Positions 15,875 to 22,694 of a stretch of DNA of 24,606 nt are shown here, piece by piece. The DNA comes from JBBDIP01 sp040880305 (GTDB lineage: Bacteria; Bacillota; Sulfobacillia; Fermentithermobacillales; Fermentithermobacillaceae). The stretch spans positions 1-24,606 of the forward strand of contig JBBDIP010000036.1 of assembly GCA_040880305.1 (NCBI GenBank). Reading direction: 5' to 3'. Position 1 is the stretch's first letter. Each line of letters opens with the position of its first letter. The notes under the pieces were generated by a model. The model was given only the letters and a program-made list of their open reading frames with translations. It had not been told where the DNA came from and did not search any database. Made by a program: the position numbers and the translations under genes.

Positions 15875-16873
15875 TCAGGCGTCGTTCACCACGGATTCCT
15901 TGCGCAGGCGGGAGCCGGCGCCCATCTGCGCGATGAACTCCCTTATGGAGCGGCTGAGGTTGCCCGAATCGTGCCGAGCGAGGTCGCCCCTGGTGAGGTA
16001 GTCGCCCGTCACCGGCACATAGCCCCGGTCATAGAGCGCGTTGCTGTCAACGAGCACCTGGAACCTTCCTTCCAGCGCGTACTTGGCCGCGATGTCGGTC
16101 GGGGCGGTCGCGGTGTTCACCAAGACGTGGGTAAACAGCCGCCCGGCGTGTGCCTCAATAGCCAGAATGTGGTCCAGGGCGCTGTAAGAATCCGTCTCTC
16201 CCGGTTGGGTCATGACGTTGCAGACGTACATTTTCGGTGCGTTCGACCTGATGATAGCCGCCCTGATGCCCGGGACCAGAAGGTTGGGGATCACCGAAGT
16301 GTAAAGGCTGCCTGGACCGATGATGATCCCATCGGCTTCCTCAATCTTCTTCACGGCCTCGTTAAGGGCCGGCGGGTCGCTGGGCCTGAGCTGCAGGCGG
16401 CGGATCCTTTTCCTCGCCAGCGGGATAGCGTACTCGCCCACGACCTCGGTGCCGTCCTCCATCTCGGCGCATAGATTCACGTCGCACAGAGTGGCGGGGA
16501 GGACAGTACCGGTTACCGCGAGGACGCGGGACATGGTACGGACGGCCAGCTGAAAGTCGCCCGTCATCTCGGTCATGGCCGCTAGGAACAGGTTTCCGAA
16601 GTTGTGGCCGGTCAGCTCTCCCTTCTTAAATCGGTGGTTGAACAGGGAAGTCATATCCGGCTCGGCCTGAGCCAGGGCGAGCAGGCAGTTACGGATGTCG
16701 CCCGGGGGCAGGATTCCCATCTCCTTGCGCAAGCGTCCCGAACTGCCGCCGTCGTCGGCGACGGTTACAATGGCGGTAATGTCGCAGTCCTGGGACTTCA
16801 GGCCGCGGAGGACGCTCGCCAGGCCTGTGCCCCCGCCCACGGCCACTATCTTGACGTTGGCGATGTCATTCAA
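15875..16873 (-). CDS. yvcK: Gluconeogenesis factor YvcK / GlmR family protein
   Basis: YvcK (GlmR) binds UDP-GlcNAc and in B. subtilis helps direct carbon into amino-sugar and wall precursor synthesis; it is required for growth on gluconeogenic carbon. The fold is CofD-like. Visible family motifs are AVGGGTGLASVLRGLK (residues 11-26), VADDGGSSGRLR, GDIRNCLLALA, GHNFGNLFLAAM, IIGPGSLYTSVIPNLLVPGI and NVMTQPGETDSYS. The 332-residue length is normal. The start is a TTG at 16873 whose TTGA overlaps the rapZ stop by four bases, so translation is coupled. The gene lies between rapZ and whiA as in B. subtilis. Confidence 0.95.
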   Translation of the reverse strand: MNDIANVKIVAVGGGTGLASVLRGLKSQDCDITAIVTVADDGGSSGRLRKEMGILPPGDIRNCLLALAQAEPDMTSLFNHRFKKGELTGHNFGNLFLAAMTEMTGDFQLAVRTMSRVLAVTGTVLPATLCDVNLCAEMEDGTEVVGEYAIPLARKRIRRLQLRPSDPPALNEAVKKIEEADGIIIGPGSLYTSVIPNLLVPGIRAAIIRSNAPKMYVCNVMTQPGETDSYSALDHILAIEAHAGRLFTHVLVNTATAPTDIAAKYALEGRFQVLVDSNALYDRGYVPVTGDYLTRGDLARHDSGNLSRSIREFIAQMGAGSRLRKESVVNDA

Positions 16874-17763
16874 TTGCTCTGACCTCCGGATTCGCCTCGC
16901 TCGATATCCCTATGCTCGACCACAACGGTATGCTCCTTGGCCTCCAAGTGGGTCCTGAGAGCCTCGCCCAAAGCCACCGAACGGTGGCGTCCTCCGGTGC
17001 ATCCGACGGCTATCGTCAGATGGCTCTTACCTTCCTCGACGTAATGGGGCAGTAAAAAGTCCACGAATCTGGACATGCGGGAGAAGAAACTCTTGGTAAG
17101 GGATGACTTGAACAGGTATTGCGAGACCCTGGAGTCCAGCCCCGACAACGGCTTGAGGTCGGCTACGTAATAGGGGTTCGGAAGGAAGCGGACGTCGAAG
17201 ACAAGGTCGGCGTCCATGGGAAGCCCGTGTTTGAACCCAAAGGTGACTAGGGTGACCAGGAGCTTCTGGAGCTTCACGCTGCTCGAGAACACCTCTACAA
17301 GCTGCTTGCGCAGTTCAGAAGTGGAGAGGTTCGAAGTATCGATGATGATGCTGGCTTGTCCCTTGAGGTCGGACAGAATCGCCCGCTCCTCGTGAATGCC
17401 CTCGAGGACGCTGCCCTGGAGAGACAGCGGATGCCGGCGCCGCGTCTCCTTGTACCTACGTACAAGGATGTCGTCGTCAGCTTCGAGGAAAAGGACCATG
17501 GCTTTGCTCCCAGCCTGCTCGATAGTTGAGAGCGCTGACGAGAGGTCGTCGAAGAACTCCCTGCCCCTGACGTCGACACCCATGGCGATCTTGGAAATGG
17601 GTTCCCTCAGCTGGGTGCATAGCTGTATGAAAGTCGGAATCAGAGCAGGAGGAAGGTTGTCAACGCAAAAGAACCCCAGGTCCTCCAGGGTCTTGAGCGC
17701 CTGAGACTTGCCTGCGCCCGAGACTCCGGTGACCATGACCACGGTTGGGCTCTGTCCGCTCAC
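16870..17763 (-). CDS. rapZ: RapZ (YvcJ) family nucleotide-binding adapter protein
   Basis: RapZ family P-loop protein. In E. coli RapZ senses glucosamine-6-phosphate and guides decay of the GlmZ small RNA; in B. subtilis YvcJ is a nucleotide hydrolase of less certain role. Motifs: Walker A GVSGAGKS (13-20), GFFCVDNLPPALIP, FDVRFLPNPYYV and the hallmark GCTGGRHRSVALGEAL near the C-terminus. I start at GTG 17763, with AAGGGGGG directly upstream, giving 297 residues, the usual length. The frame is open to 17871, but the extra 36 residues overlap the preceding gene and are not family-like. The isomerase gene ends 17 bp upstream. Confidence 0.94.
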   Translation of the reverse strand: MSGQSPTVVMVTGVSGAGKSQALKTLEDLGFFCVDNLPPALIPTFIQLCTQLREPISKIAMGVDVRGREFFDDLSSALSTIEQAGSKAMVLFLEADDDILVRRYKETRRRHPLSLQGSVLEGIHEERAILSDLKGQASIIIDTSNLSTSELRKQLVEVFSSSVKLQKLLVTLVTFGFKHGLPMDADLVFDVRFLPNPYYVADLKPLSGLDSRVSQYLFKSSLTKSFFSRMSRFVDFLLPHYVEEGKSHLTIAVGCTGGRHRSVALGEALRTHLEAKEHTVVVEHRDIERGESGGQSN

Positions 17764-17780
17764 GTCTGCGCCCCCCTTCG

Positions 17781-18599
17781 TCAGTCCTTCGGGCGCACCC
17801 CCAGCGACTCCCACAAGTCGCTCCGAAGAGCGGGCTTGCGAAGGAAACTGAGGTCCGCCCCGTCTTGCCATGCTCTGTACATGCTTTTGCCCCGCCTAAG
17901 CCCCAGTTCAGGGTAGTCAGACTGGCTCCAGAGCCTCGGCTTTGGATGGGACCCGTAGCTTTCGTTCGGCATGAAAAGGCTCTCGTCTTTGTATTCGACA
18001 TCGTAAAAGGCCAGACCTTTGCGCAGCCTGACAGGGTCGTAGACCGCCTGGAACTCCGAAGCGATCCAGTTGGCGAGGATCAGCGGCTCGCTACCCGGGT
18101 TGGTTGTCACGTGCCCGTAGTAGGGCGGGATTAGCAAGACGTCGCCCGCGCTGAAGTCCGCCACCATGAAGTCCTCGACCTCTCCCGAAATCTCGCCGCC
18201 CCTCTGCAAGAGGAAGTGGGCTCTACCTTTCAGCACCTGGTAGACCTCGGGGTAGGTCCAGGGCTGTCCCGGCACCTTCGGATGGTAGTGACCAACCGTT
18301 TTCACGTACTCCGACCCGATTGTCCCGGGAAAGATCACTGTGATATCGTACCGGATCCCCGCGCTCTCCATCGCCCAACGGTCTTTTTCGAGGCCGGTAC
18401 CCCGGTACATGGCGTACAGCGTCGCCGGGCCCTCCTCGCCTGGATACAAAAGTACCGCAGATGCGTCTTCCAGCTTGCGCAGAGATGGACGGGGAGACAC
18501 CACGCCTGGCCCGAACTTCAAACCTCCGTCTTCGTCCACGGAAACTGGGAAGCCCGCCAGGTCAATAATCGATGCTGGCGCCACCGGATTGCCCGTCAT
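17781..18599 (-). CDS. Cupin-type glucose-6-phosphate isomerase
   Basis: A metal-dependent phosphoglucose isomerase of the cupin (archaeal-type, PF06560) family, interconverting glucose-6-phosphate and fructose-6-phosphate. The cupin metal ligands can be seen as H104 and H106 in GHYHP, a glutamate in YPEVYQVLKG (E118) and H163 in YYGHVTTNPG. The protein has 272 residues. The classical enzyme is about 190, so there is a C-terminal extension of roughly 70 residues (about 200-272) with no domain I recognise. The ATG at 18599 overlaps the previous stop (ATGA). Fructose-6-phosphate is the branch point into the UDP-GlcNAc route, so its place upstream of rapZ-yvcK is functionally sensible. Confidence 0.88.
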   Translation of the reverse strand: MTGNPVAPASIIDLAGFPVSVDEDGGLKFGPGVVSPRPSLRKLEDASAVLLYPGEEGPATLYAMYRGTGLEKDRWAMESAGIRYDITVIFPGTIGSEYVKTVGHYHPKVPGQPWTYPEVYQVLKGRAHFLLQRGGEISGEVEDFMVADFSAGDVLLIPPYYGHVTTNPGSEPLILANWIASEFQAVYDPVRLRKGLAFYDVEYKDESLFMPNESYGSHPKPRLWSQSDYPELGLRRGKSMYRAWQDGADLSFLRKPALRSDLWESLGVRPKD

Positions 18600-19153
18600 T
18601 GGCGTGAGTGCCTCGGCTTACAGATGACTTCGAGCACTTCGGTATCGAAGATGGTCTTGGAGTGGGAAGGCACCAGAACAAGCGCGGTGTCGGCGCCTCC
18701 GCCGGACCCGCCAACGGAGATGACCGGCTGGCCGAATGGCACGAGGCCCGCGTCCAGAGCCATCACGGCGATCTCCACGGCAACCTTGGTCCCCTGTGAG
18801 AACATGCGCAGTGCCGCAGAGATGATCCCGCCGGGGTACAGTCCCCCTTGTTGCTGGGTGATGGCCCTTTCCACGTTGCCGAATAGGTGGGTCGTGGTCA
18901 GGACGTCCATGCCCGCCTGCTTCAGCTCGTCCCGCGCCGCAGGGCCCATCTCGTCCATGCCCGGCTCACGAAATCCGTTCTGGTGGGTCACGCAGACTAC
19001 CTTGGGGCCCTTGCCCTGGAAGTGACGGGCGGTGAAGCCCGTGTTGGTTGCCACGACTATGTAGTTGATGCCCAGTTCCTTGGCCCTGCCGATTACCAGG
19101 CGGGCGACTTCCGAAGTGTTTTCCTTGCCTCGCTTCTCAAAGTACACGGTCAC
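18596..19153 (-). CDS. Pyruvate kinase alpha/beta (C-terminal) domain-like protein
   Basis: A stand-alone version of the pyruvate kinase C-terminal domain (PF02887 type), 185 residues, with no catalytic barrel. Visible: YFEKRGKENTSEVARLVIGR, GINYIVVATNTGFTARHF, THLFGNVERAI, ALRMFSQGTKVAVEIAVMAL and GGSGGGADTALVL. Such proteins are widespread in Firmicutes and archaea and have no settled function; they may bind a phosphorylated effector. I chose GTG 19153 because GGAGGG seven bases upstream is its ribosome site; the ATG at 19168 overlaps that site and adds five residues. It overlaps the isomerase gene by four bases. Confidence 0.85.
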   Translation of the reverse strand: MTVYFEKRGKENTSEVARLVIGRAKELGINYIVVATNTGFTARHFQGKGPKVVCVTHQNGFREPGMDEMGPAARDELKQAGMDVLTTTHLFGNVERAITQQQGGLYPGGIISAALRMFSQGTKVAVEIAVMALDAGLVPFGQPVISVGGSGGGADTALVLVPSHSKTIFDTEVLEVICKPRHSRQ

Positions 19154-19191
19154 GACACATCCCTCCATGTTGGTTAGTGATTGCCCTCATC

Positions 19192-19219
19192 AGCATACAT
19201 CATCTTGCCTCAGGCTCAA
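19192..19219 (-). promoter_or_regulatory. Weak candidate promoter before the pyruvate-kinase-domain gene
   Basis: On the reverse strand TTGAGC (19219-19214) and TATGCT (19197-19192) are 16 bp apart, each matching 4 of 6 consensus positions. It overlaps the end of the HTH-TPR gene and could give the metabolic genes independent expression. Confidence 0.25.
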
Positions 19220-21116
19220 GGAGCGAACGTTCGCGGTGGAGTTCCCGTATGTCCCAATGTTTCTTCTCGTAGATCTGGAAGGCTCTGCGCTCCAGGAAAG
19301 TGGCTTGCTGGGAGTCGCCGGATTCCTGGTAGAGGCTGGATAGCCAGAGCGCAGTAACCGCCAACTCCCGTTCAGCGTTTTCCCGCTGAAAGATGTCGAC
19401 CGCCTTGCGACCGTTCCCGATGGCCTGGTTGGGGCGACGCTGGCCCCTATCGACGCAGGCCCGGATCAGACGGACCCAGCCCTTCGCGAGCACGGATTTC
19501 TCCTCAAGGAATGGCTCCGCTGCGTTGATATGCCCTGCCGGCTCGTCCAGATCCCCTTCGCGCAAGGCCACCTTGGCCAATTCGATGGCCGCGTACGCCC
19601 AGTACACCTTTGCGCCCAACTGCCAATATGTATCCTGGGCTTTGGTCAGATACTCCCTGGCCATCTTGGTGTTGTCGTCACGGTACATGAGCATCCCGAG
19701 ATTGTGCCATGCTGTAACCGAATGGCTCTTGTTGCTACCTGACTGGGCCAGGGCATCCTCGAAGTGGGTCCTGGCCAGCTTCCAGTTTCGACGCTGGTAT
19801 TCAATGAGGCCCAGTCCCATAGGTATCTTCACGTTGAGGGAGCCGATCTCAGTGGAGTCTCTGCCTACGGACCAACGTCGGGCTTCTTTGAGCGTGTTTT
19901 CCGCCTCGTCCAGTTTCCCGGCCTCAAGCAGTGTAGAGGCCAGGTTTCCCAGTAGGATTCCGTGGGCGGGATCGTCAAGGGGCGCAGTCCTGAGGCCCCT
20001 GCGGTACCAGTCGATTGCGGCGCCCAAGTCATGCTGGAGCAGCATGTTACCCATCATGATGCAGACATATCCGATGGAACGCGGCTCGCCAAACTCCTCG
20101 ATTAGGCGACAAGCGTAACTCCCAAACTCATTAGCCTCAACGAACTCGCCTGCTGCACATAGGCATTTCGCCGCGTCAGCAAGACAGTTGCTTCGGCCGT
20201 TGATGTTGCTCAGGGTGCCGCACAGGATCGACGCCTGGTGCCAGGCGCCTGCCGCCTCCCTCCAAAGGCCCGTCAGTTCCATAAGGCGGGCTGCCTTTTG
20301 CAGGTGGTCCAGCGACTCCGCGGGCATTCCTGCTCTAAGAAAATGCTCGGCAACTGCTTTTTCGAAGTATGGACCCTCATCGCTGTACGTCAGCATCGCC
20401 GCCGCCAGTGCCAGGTGGATATCACCAAGCTTCCGAGATGTGTAGATTGAGGATGCAGGGACGGTGTTGATGGTCACACGGGCGCGTCGACCGGCACCGT
20501 CGTCCACAAGGTTGACGACGCTAGCCGCGGTTAGACCTTCTGTGACCTGATCAAAGGTGGCGCTATCCAGATCCGCTGCCGCTCTAACCCACTCCAACTT
20601 GGCGCTATCCCCTGCCAGCGAGTAGATTGCAAGGAGCCTTCTTTCCTGTTCAGGCATGGACATAACCGAAGGCTGGCTCATCATGCTCGTTCCATCATGC
20701 AAGGAGAGACCGGTGAGGACAGCCGACAAGAAGGAGCGCACCGTGCGTGCATCACGGTCGCTGAGTCCCGCAAGGGCTACGTAAAACGAGGGGCGGGCGC
20801 CATCCAGATGAGTGCTCGACAGGAACATGTCGACGGTGCGGATTGTCTCTTTCCGGTCGGGGTCTTCGACGAAAATCGGATCGGGGGTCAGGGCCGACGT
20901 GCCGAATCCCTCGGAGTAGAGCTGGGATAGAGTCATGTTGAGGCACGACGCTATCCTGTCTTTGTACTCATCGTTCAAGTTCTTGCGCGAACCGTTTAGA
21001 ACAAGCGAAAGGTACGACTCCGACAGACCCACCCTTTCAGCCAGGTCTTTGATGCGAATGCTTCGCTGAGCAAGTATTGTCTTGACATTGCTGCAGAAGA
21101 CTTCGACCGAAGTCAC
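19200..21116 (-). CDS. Xre-type HTH regulator with long TPR domain
   Basis: A 638-residue cytoplasmic regulator. Residues about 7-62 form an Xre-type helix-turn-helix (IKDLAERVGLSESYLSLVLN). A middle part (about 85-245) includes a winged-helix-like segment (SAKLEWVRAAADLDSATFDQ). From about 250 to 630 run many TPR-type helix pairs, for example SLDHLQKAARLMELTGLWRE, GILLGNLASTLLEAGKLDEA and AWHNLGMLMYRDDNTKMARE. TPR regulators with an N-terminal HTH often bind short peptides (RRNPP family: PlcR, NprR, Rap). GTG 21116 is preceded by AGAGGTG at 6 bp; a GTG at 21125 is part of that site. A small exported peptide gene lies directly upstream on the same strand with a terminator between. It is far longer than most RRNPP proteins, so it might instead be a MalT-like or other TPR regulator. 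Confidence 0.88.
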   Translation of the reverse strand: MTSVEVFCSNVKTILAQRSIRIKDLAERVGLSESYLSLVLNGSRKNLNDEYKDRIASCLNMTLSQLYSEGFGTSALTPDPIFVEDPDRKETIRTVDMFLSSTHLDGARPSFYVALAGLSDRDARTVRSFLSAVLTGLSLHDGTSMMSQPSVMSMPEQERRLLAIYSLAGDSAKLEWVRAAADLDSATFDQVTEGLTAASVVNLVDDGAGRRARVTINTVPASSIYTSRKLGDIHLALAAAMLTYSDEGPYFEKAVAEHFLRAGMPAESLDHLQKAARLMELTGLWREAAGAWHQASILCGTLSNINGRSNCLADAAKCLCAAGEFVEANEFGSYACRLIEEFGEPRSIGYVCIMMGNMLLQHDLGAAIDWYRRGLRTAPLDDPAHGILLGNLASTLLEAGKLDEAENTLKEARRWSVGRDSTEIGSLNVKIPMGLGLIEYQRRNWKLARTHFEDALAQSGSNKSHSVTAWHNLGMLMYRDDNTKMAREYLTKAQDTYWQLGAKVYWAYAAIELAKVALREGDLDEPAGHINAAEPFLEEKSVLAKGWVRLIRACVDRGQRRPNQAIGNGRKAVDIFQRENAERELAVTALWLSSLYQESGDSQQATFLERRAFQIYEKKHWDIRELHRERSLLEPEAR

Positions 21117-21147
21117 AGGCAGCACCTCTTGTTTTTGGCAAAAGAAA

Positions 21148-21174
21148 TACCGGGAGATAACTTCTCTCCCGGTA
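21148..21174 (-). terminator. Intrinsic terminator between peptide gene and HTH-TPR gene
   Basis: On the reverse strand TACCGGGAGA (21174-21165) pairs perfectly over 10 bp with TCTCCCGGTA (21157-21148) around a 7-nt loop, followed by TTTCTTTT. It starts 12 bp after the peptide stop. Only about 30 bp separate it from the regulator start, with no promoter seen there, so regulator expression would need read-through. Confidence 0.85.
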
Positions 21175-21186
21175 CGTAAATCCCTG

Positions 21187-21366
21187 TTAGATCGTAATTG
21201 GGCCTATGCCGTTCTCGTTACACGGGGGCCACACGGGCGGCGGGTCGGGCAATGGATACCCTGGGTCCGCCATCATCTCAACGGCCGGGACGGTGAACTG
21301 CGATACCGTGAATCCAAACCCAAACAAGAACGCTACGACTAGAAGCAACCCTACTAACTTCTTCAC
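21187..21366 (-). CDS. Small exported peptide precursor, candidate signalling peptide
   Basis: A 59-residue protein starting MKKLVGLLLVVAFLFGFGFT, a textbook signal peptide: two lysines, a long hydrophobic core, then a likely cleavage after VPA (residue 28) or MMA (33). The remaining 26-31 residues are proline-rich with one cysteine (DPPPVWPPCNENGIGPITI at the end). The GTG at 21366 has GGAGGTG six bases upstream; the GTG at 21375 is inside that site and would place three extra residues before MKK. An intrinsic terminator follows at 21174-21148, and an HTH-TPR regulator gene comes next on the same strand. Size, export signal and neighbour fit a Phr/PapR-like pro-peptide. I do not recognise a family, and a plain small secreted protein is possible. 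Confidence 0.75.
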   Translation of the reverse strand: MKKLVGLLLVVAFLFGFGFTVSQFTVPAVEMMADPGYPLPDPPPVWPPCNENGIGPITI

Positions 21367-21434
21367 TCTCGGCACCTCCCTCTATTCTGGTAGAAACGGT
21401 GTTGCCAACGCGGTCTGTCTGTATCGAGGCTCTC

Positions 21435-21468
21435 AAAAAAGGAGGAGCAGCAAGATTCTGCTGCCCCC
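21435..21468 (-). terminator. Intrinsic terminator upstream of the peptide gene
   Basis: Reverse strand: GGGGGCAGCA (21468-21459) pairs with TGCTGCTCCT (21452-21443) over about 10 bp including two G-U pairs, loop GAATCT. After two C residues a run of six T (21440-21435) follows. It lies about 70 bp before the peptide start, so it either ends a separate small RNA or acts as an attenuator in the peptide leader. Confidence 0.75.
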
Positions 21469-21521
21469 TGAAGGTGGTTACCGGCTGAGCACTCGCGCGT
21501 TGTTTGGGCAAGTCCAGGATT

Positions 21522-21673
21522 CCGGCTATTCAGGCGCGATACCTGTGGCAGGATGTGTGAGACACTGCCATGAAGTGGCAGATACGAGAGCCGGTTTAAC
21601 TCTTAGCAAACCGAAATGGCCTATGTGGCGAAAAGTACGGTTTCGGTTTGCTGGGAGATAATCCGAATAGGCC
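21522..21673. ncRNA. Structured RNA candidate with possible pseudoknot
   Basis: Nested and interlocked complementary arms: CCGGCT (21522-21527) with AGCCGG (21589-21594) encloses CAGG/CCTG (21531-34 with 21542-45). Inside it CTGCCA (21565-21570) can pair either with TGGCAG at 21546-21551 or with TGGCAG at 21576-21581. Next a perfect 12-bp hairpin AGCAAACCGAAA (21605-21616) with TTTCGGTTTGCT (21641-21652) has GGCCTAT in its loop (21618-21624), which is complementary to ATAGGCC at 21667-21673, forming an H-type pseudoknot. The terminator at 21468-21435 makes the reverse strand the more likely sense, as a leader of the peptide gene or an independent RNA; a + strand leader of cdaA is the alternative. 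I do not recognise a known riboswitch class. Confidence 0.45.
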
Positions 21674-21863
21674 GCTTGAGCGTCCCCCTATGCAAAGAGG
21701 CCGCAAAATATGCTCACAGTTAAAGTCGACCTCCCAATCTGCCTGCGTGTACAGGGATCACCCTCCTGAAGTCCTGTACTTTGAGCCCTTCCGGCCGAAA
21801 GGGTTCCCGCTCTCCGAGACGAATGATATTCTATAGATGAATGAAAGGGTGTGAAGAGGTACT

Positions 21864-22694
21864 TTGCTCAGTCTTCTCTGGGACTTCCTCCGGCACTTCA
21901 CCTTGCAGGACATACTCCGGTCCTTGCTGGACGTCGCCATCGTTGCGTACCTCTTCTATAGGATATTTGTCCTCATACGTGGGACCAGGGCAGTGCAACT
22001 GTTGGAGGGCATCGCTCTGCTGTTCATCTTGTACTCGGTTACCCAATGGCTCGGCCTCTATACGATGAACTGGCTGCTGGTCAAGGTGAGCGGTGGCCTT
22101 CTGGTTGCCCTGCCGGTGGTGTTTCACCAGGAGATCCGCAGGGCGCTTGAGCAACTGGGGAGAGGCGGCAGCCTGGTGACCCGATCGCTCTTTAGCGGCT
22201 CGGTGTTCACGTCCGAGAAGGTCATCGACGAGATAGTTGAGGCCGTGGGGCACATGTCGGCCTCGCGGACCGGAGCTCTCATCGTGGTTGAGAGGGCTTC
22301 TGGGTTGGAGGAGTTCATGGACGAAGCGGTAGCCCTGGACTCGGTCGTGACCTCCGAACTTCTCGAGAACATCTTCTTCAAGAACACTCCGCTCCACGAC
22401 GGGGCGATCATCGTGAGGGGCGACAGAGTCGCTGCCGCCGCGTGTTTCCTGCCTTCCACCCAGGAGGCGGTGACCATCGAACTCGGCTCCAGGCACAGGG
22501 CCGCGCTCGGCGTGACCCAGGTGTCTGACGCCGTGGCGGTGGCCGTATCTGAGGAAACAGGGACCGTGTCTTTGGCCGTGGGAGGGAGGCTCCTCCGCGG
22601 GCTTGACCTGAAGGCGCTCAAGGAGAAACTGGTCGAGCTACTGCCTGAGAGGCAGCCGGTCCCCCAACTGTTTCACCGGGGGTCAGCCAGATGA
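21864..22694 (+). CDS. cdaA: Diadenylate cyclase CdaA
   Basis: CdaA makes the second messenger c-di-AMP from two ATP at the membrane. Three N-terminal membrane segments (about 20-38, 43-60, 66-85), with the family stretch LIRGTRAVQLLEGI, precede the DAC domain. Its catalytic motifs are DGA (179-181, in PLHDGAIIV) and RHR (210-212, in SRHRAALGV). The 276-residue length is normal. The TTG at 21864 gives the expected N-terminus; AGAGGT at 21855-21860 is close (3-4 bp), so initiation may be weak. The stop overlaps the cdaR start (ATGA). Followed by cdaR and glmM, the standard Firmicutes operon. Confidence 0.95.
   Translation: MLSLLWDFLRHFTLQDILRSLLDVAIVAYLFYRIFVLIRGTRAVQLLEGIALLFILYSVTQWLGLYTMNWLLVKVSGGLLVALPVVFHQEIRRALEQLGRGGSLVTRSLFSGSVFTSEKVIDEIVEAVGHMSASRTGALIVVERASGLEEFMDEAVALDSVVTSELLENIFFKNTPLHDGAIIVRGDRVAAAACFLPSTQEAVTIELGSRHRAALGVTQVSDAVAVAVSEETGTVSLAVGGRLLRGLDLKALKEKLVELLPERQPVPQLFHRGSAR

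Larger units (their letters stand above)
21376..21863. other. Divergent non-coding region between peptide gene and cdaA
   Basis: About 490 bp with no credible gene. It holds a reverse-strand terminator (21435-21468), a cluster of inverted repeats (21522-21673), a 7-bp inverted repeat GTACAGG/CCTGTAC (21749-21755 with 21773-21779) and a CCCTT/AAGGG hairpin near 21786-21803. No promoter with two good boxes was found for either direction, although cdaA (+) and the peptide gene (-) should both be driven from here or nearby. Confidence 0.6.

Noticed and set aside
21278..21511. 77-codon reverse-strand frame overlapping the peptide gene
   Set aside because: It runs through the terminator at 21435-21468 and lacks a ribosome site; the 59-residue peptide frame has both a good site and a clear signal peptide.
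21206..21661. 151-codon + strand frame across the peptide gene and structured region
   Set aside because: It crosses both strong inverted-repeat regions, has no ribosome site and no family resemblance; the reverse-strand peptide explains the region better.
21522..21830. Known riboswitches (c-di-AMP, c-di-GMP, SAM, cobalamin, glmS) or RNase P/tmRNA/SRP RNA before cdaA
   Set aside because: I looked for the conserved words I know for these classes on both strands and found none; a covariance search would be needed to be certain.
21648..21836. Small + strand frame just before cdaA
   Set aside because: It starts inside the right arm of the 12-bp hairpin with no ribosome binding site and shows no recognisable domain or signal peptide.
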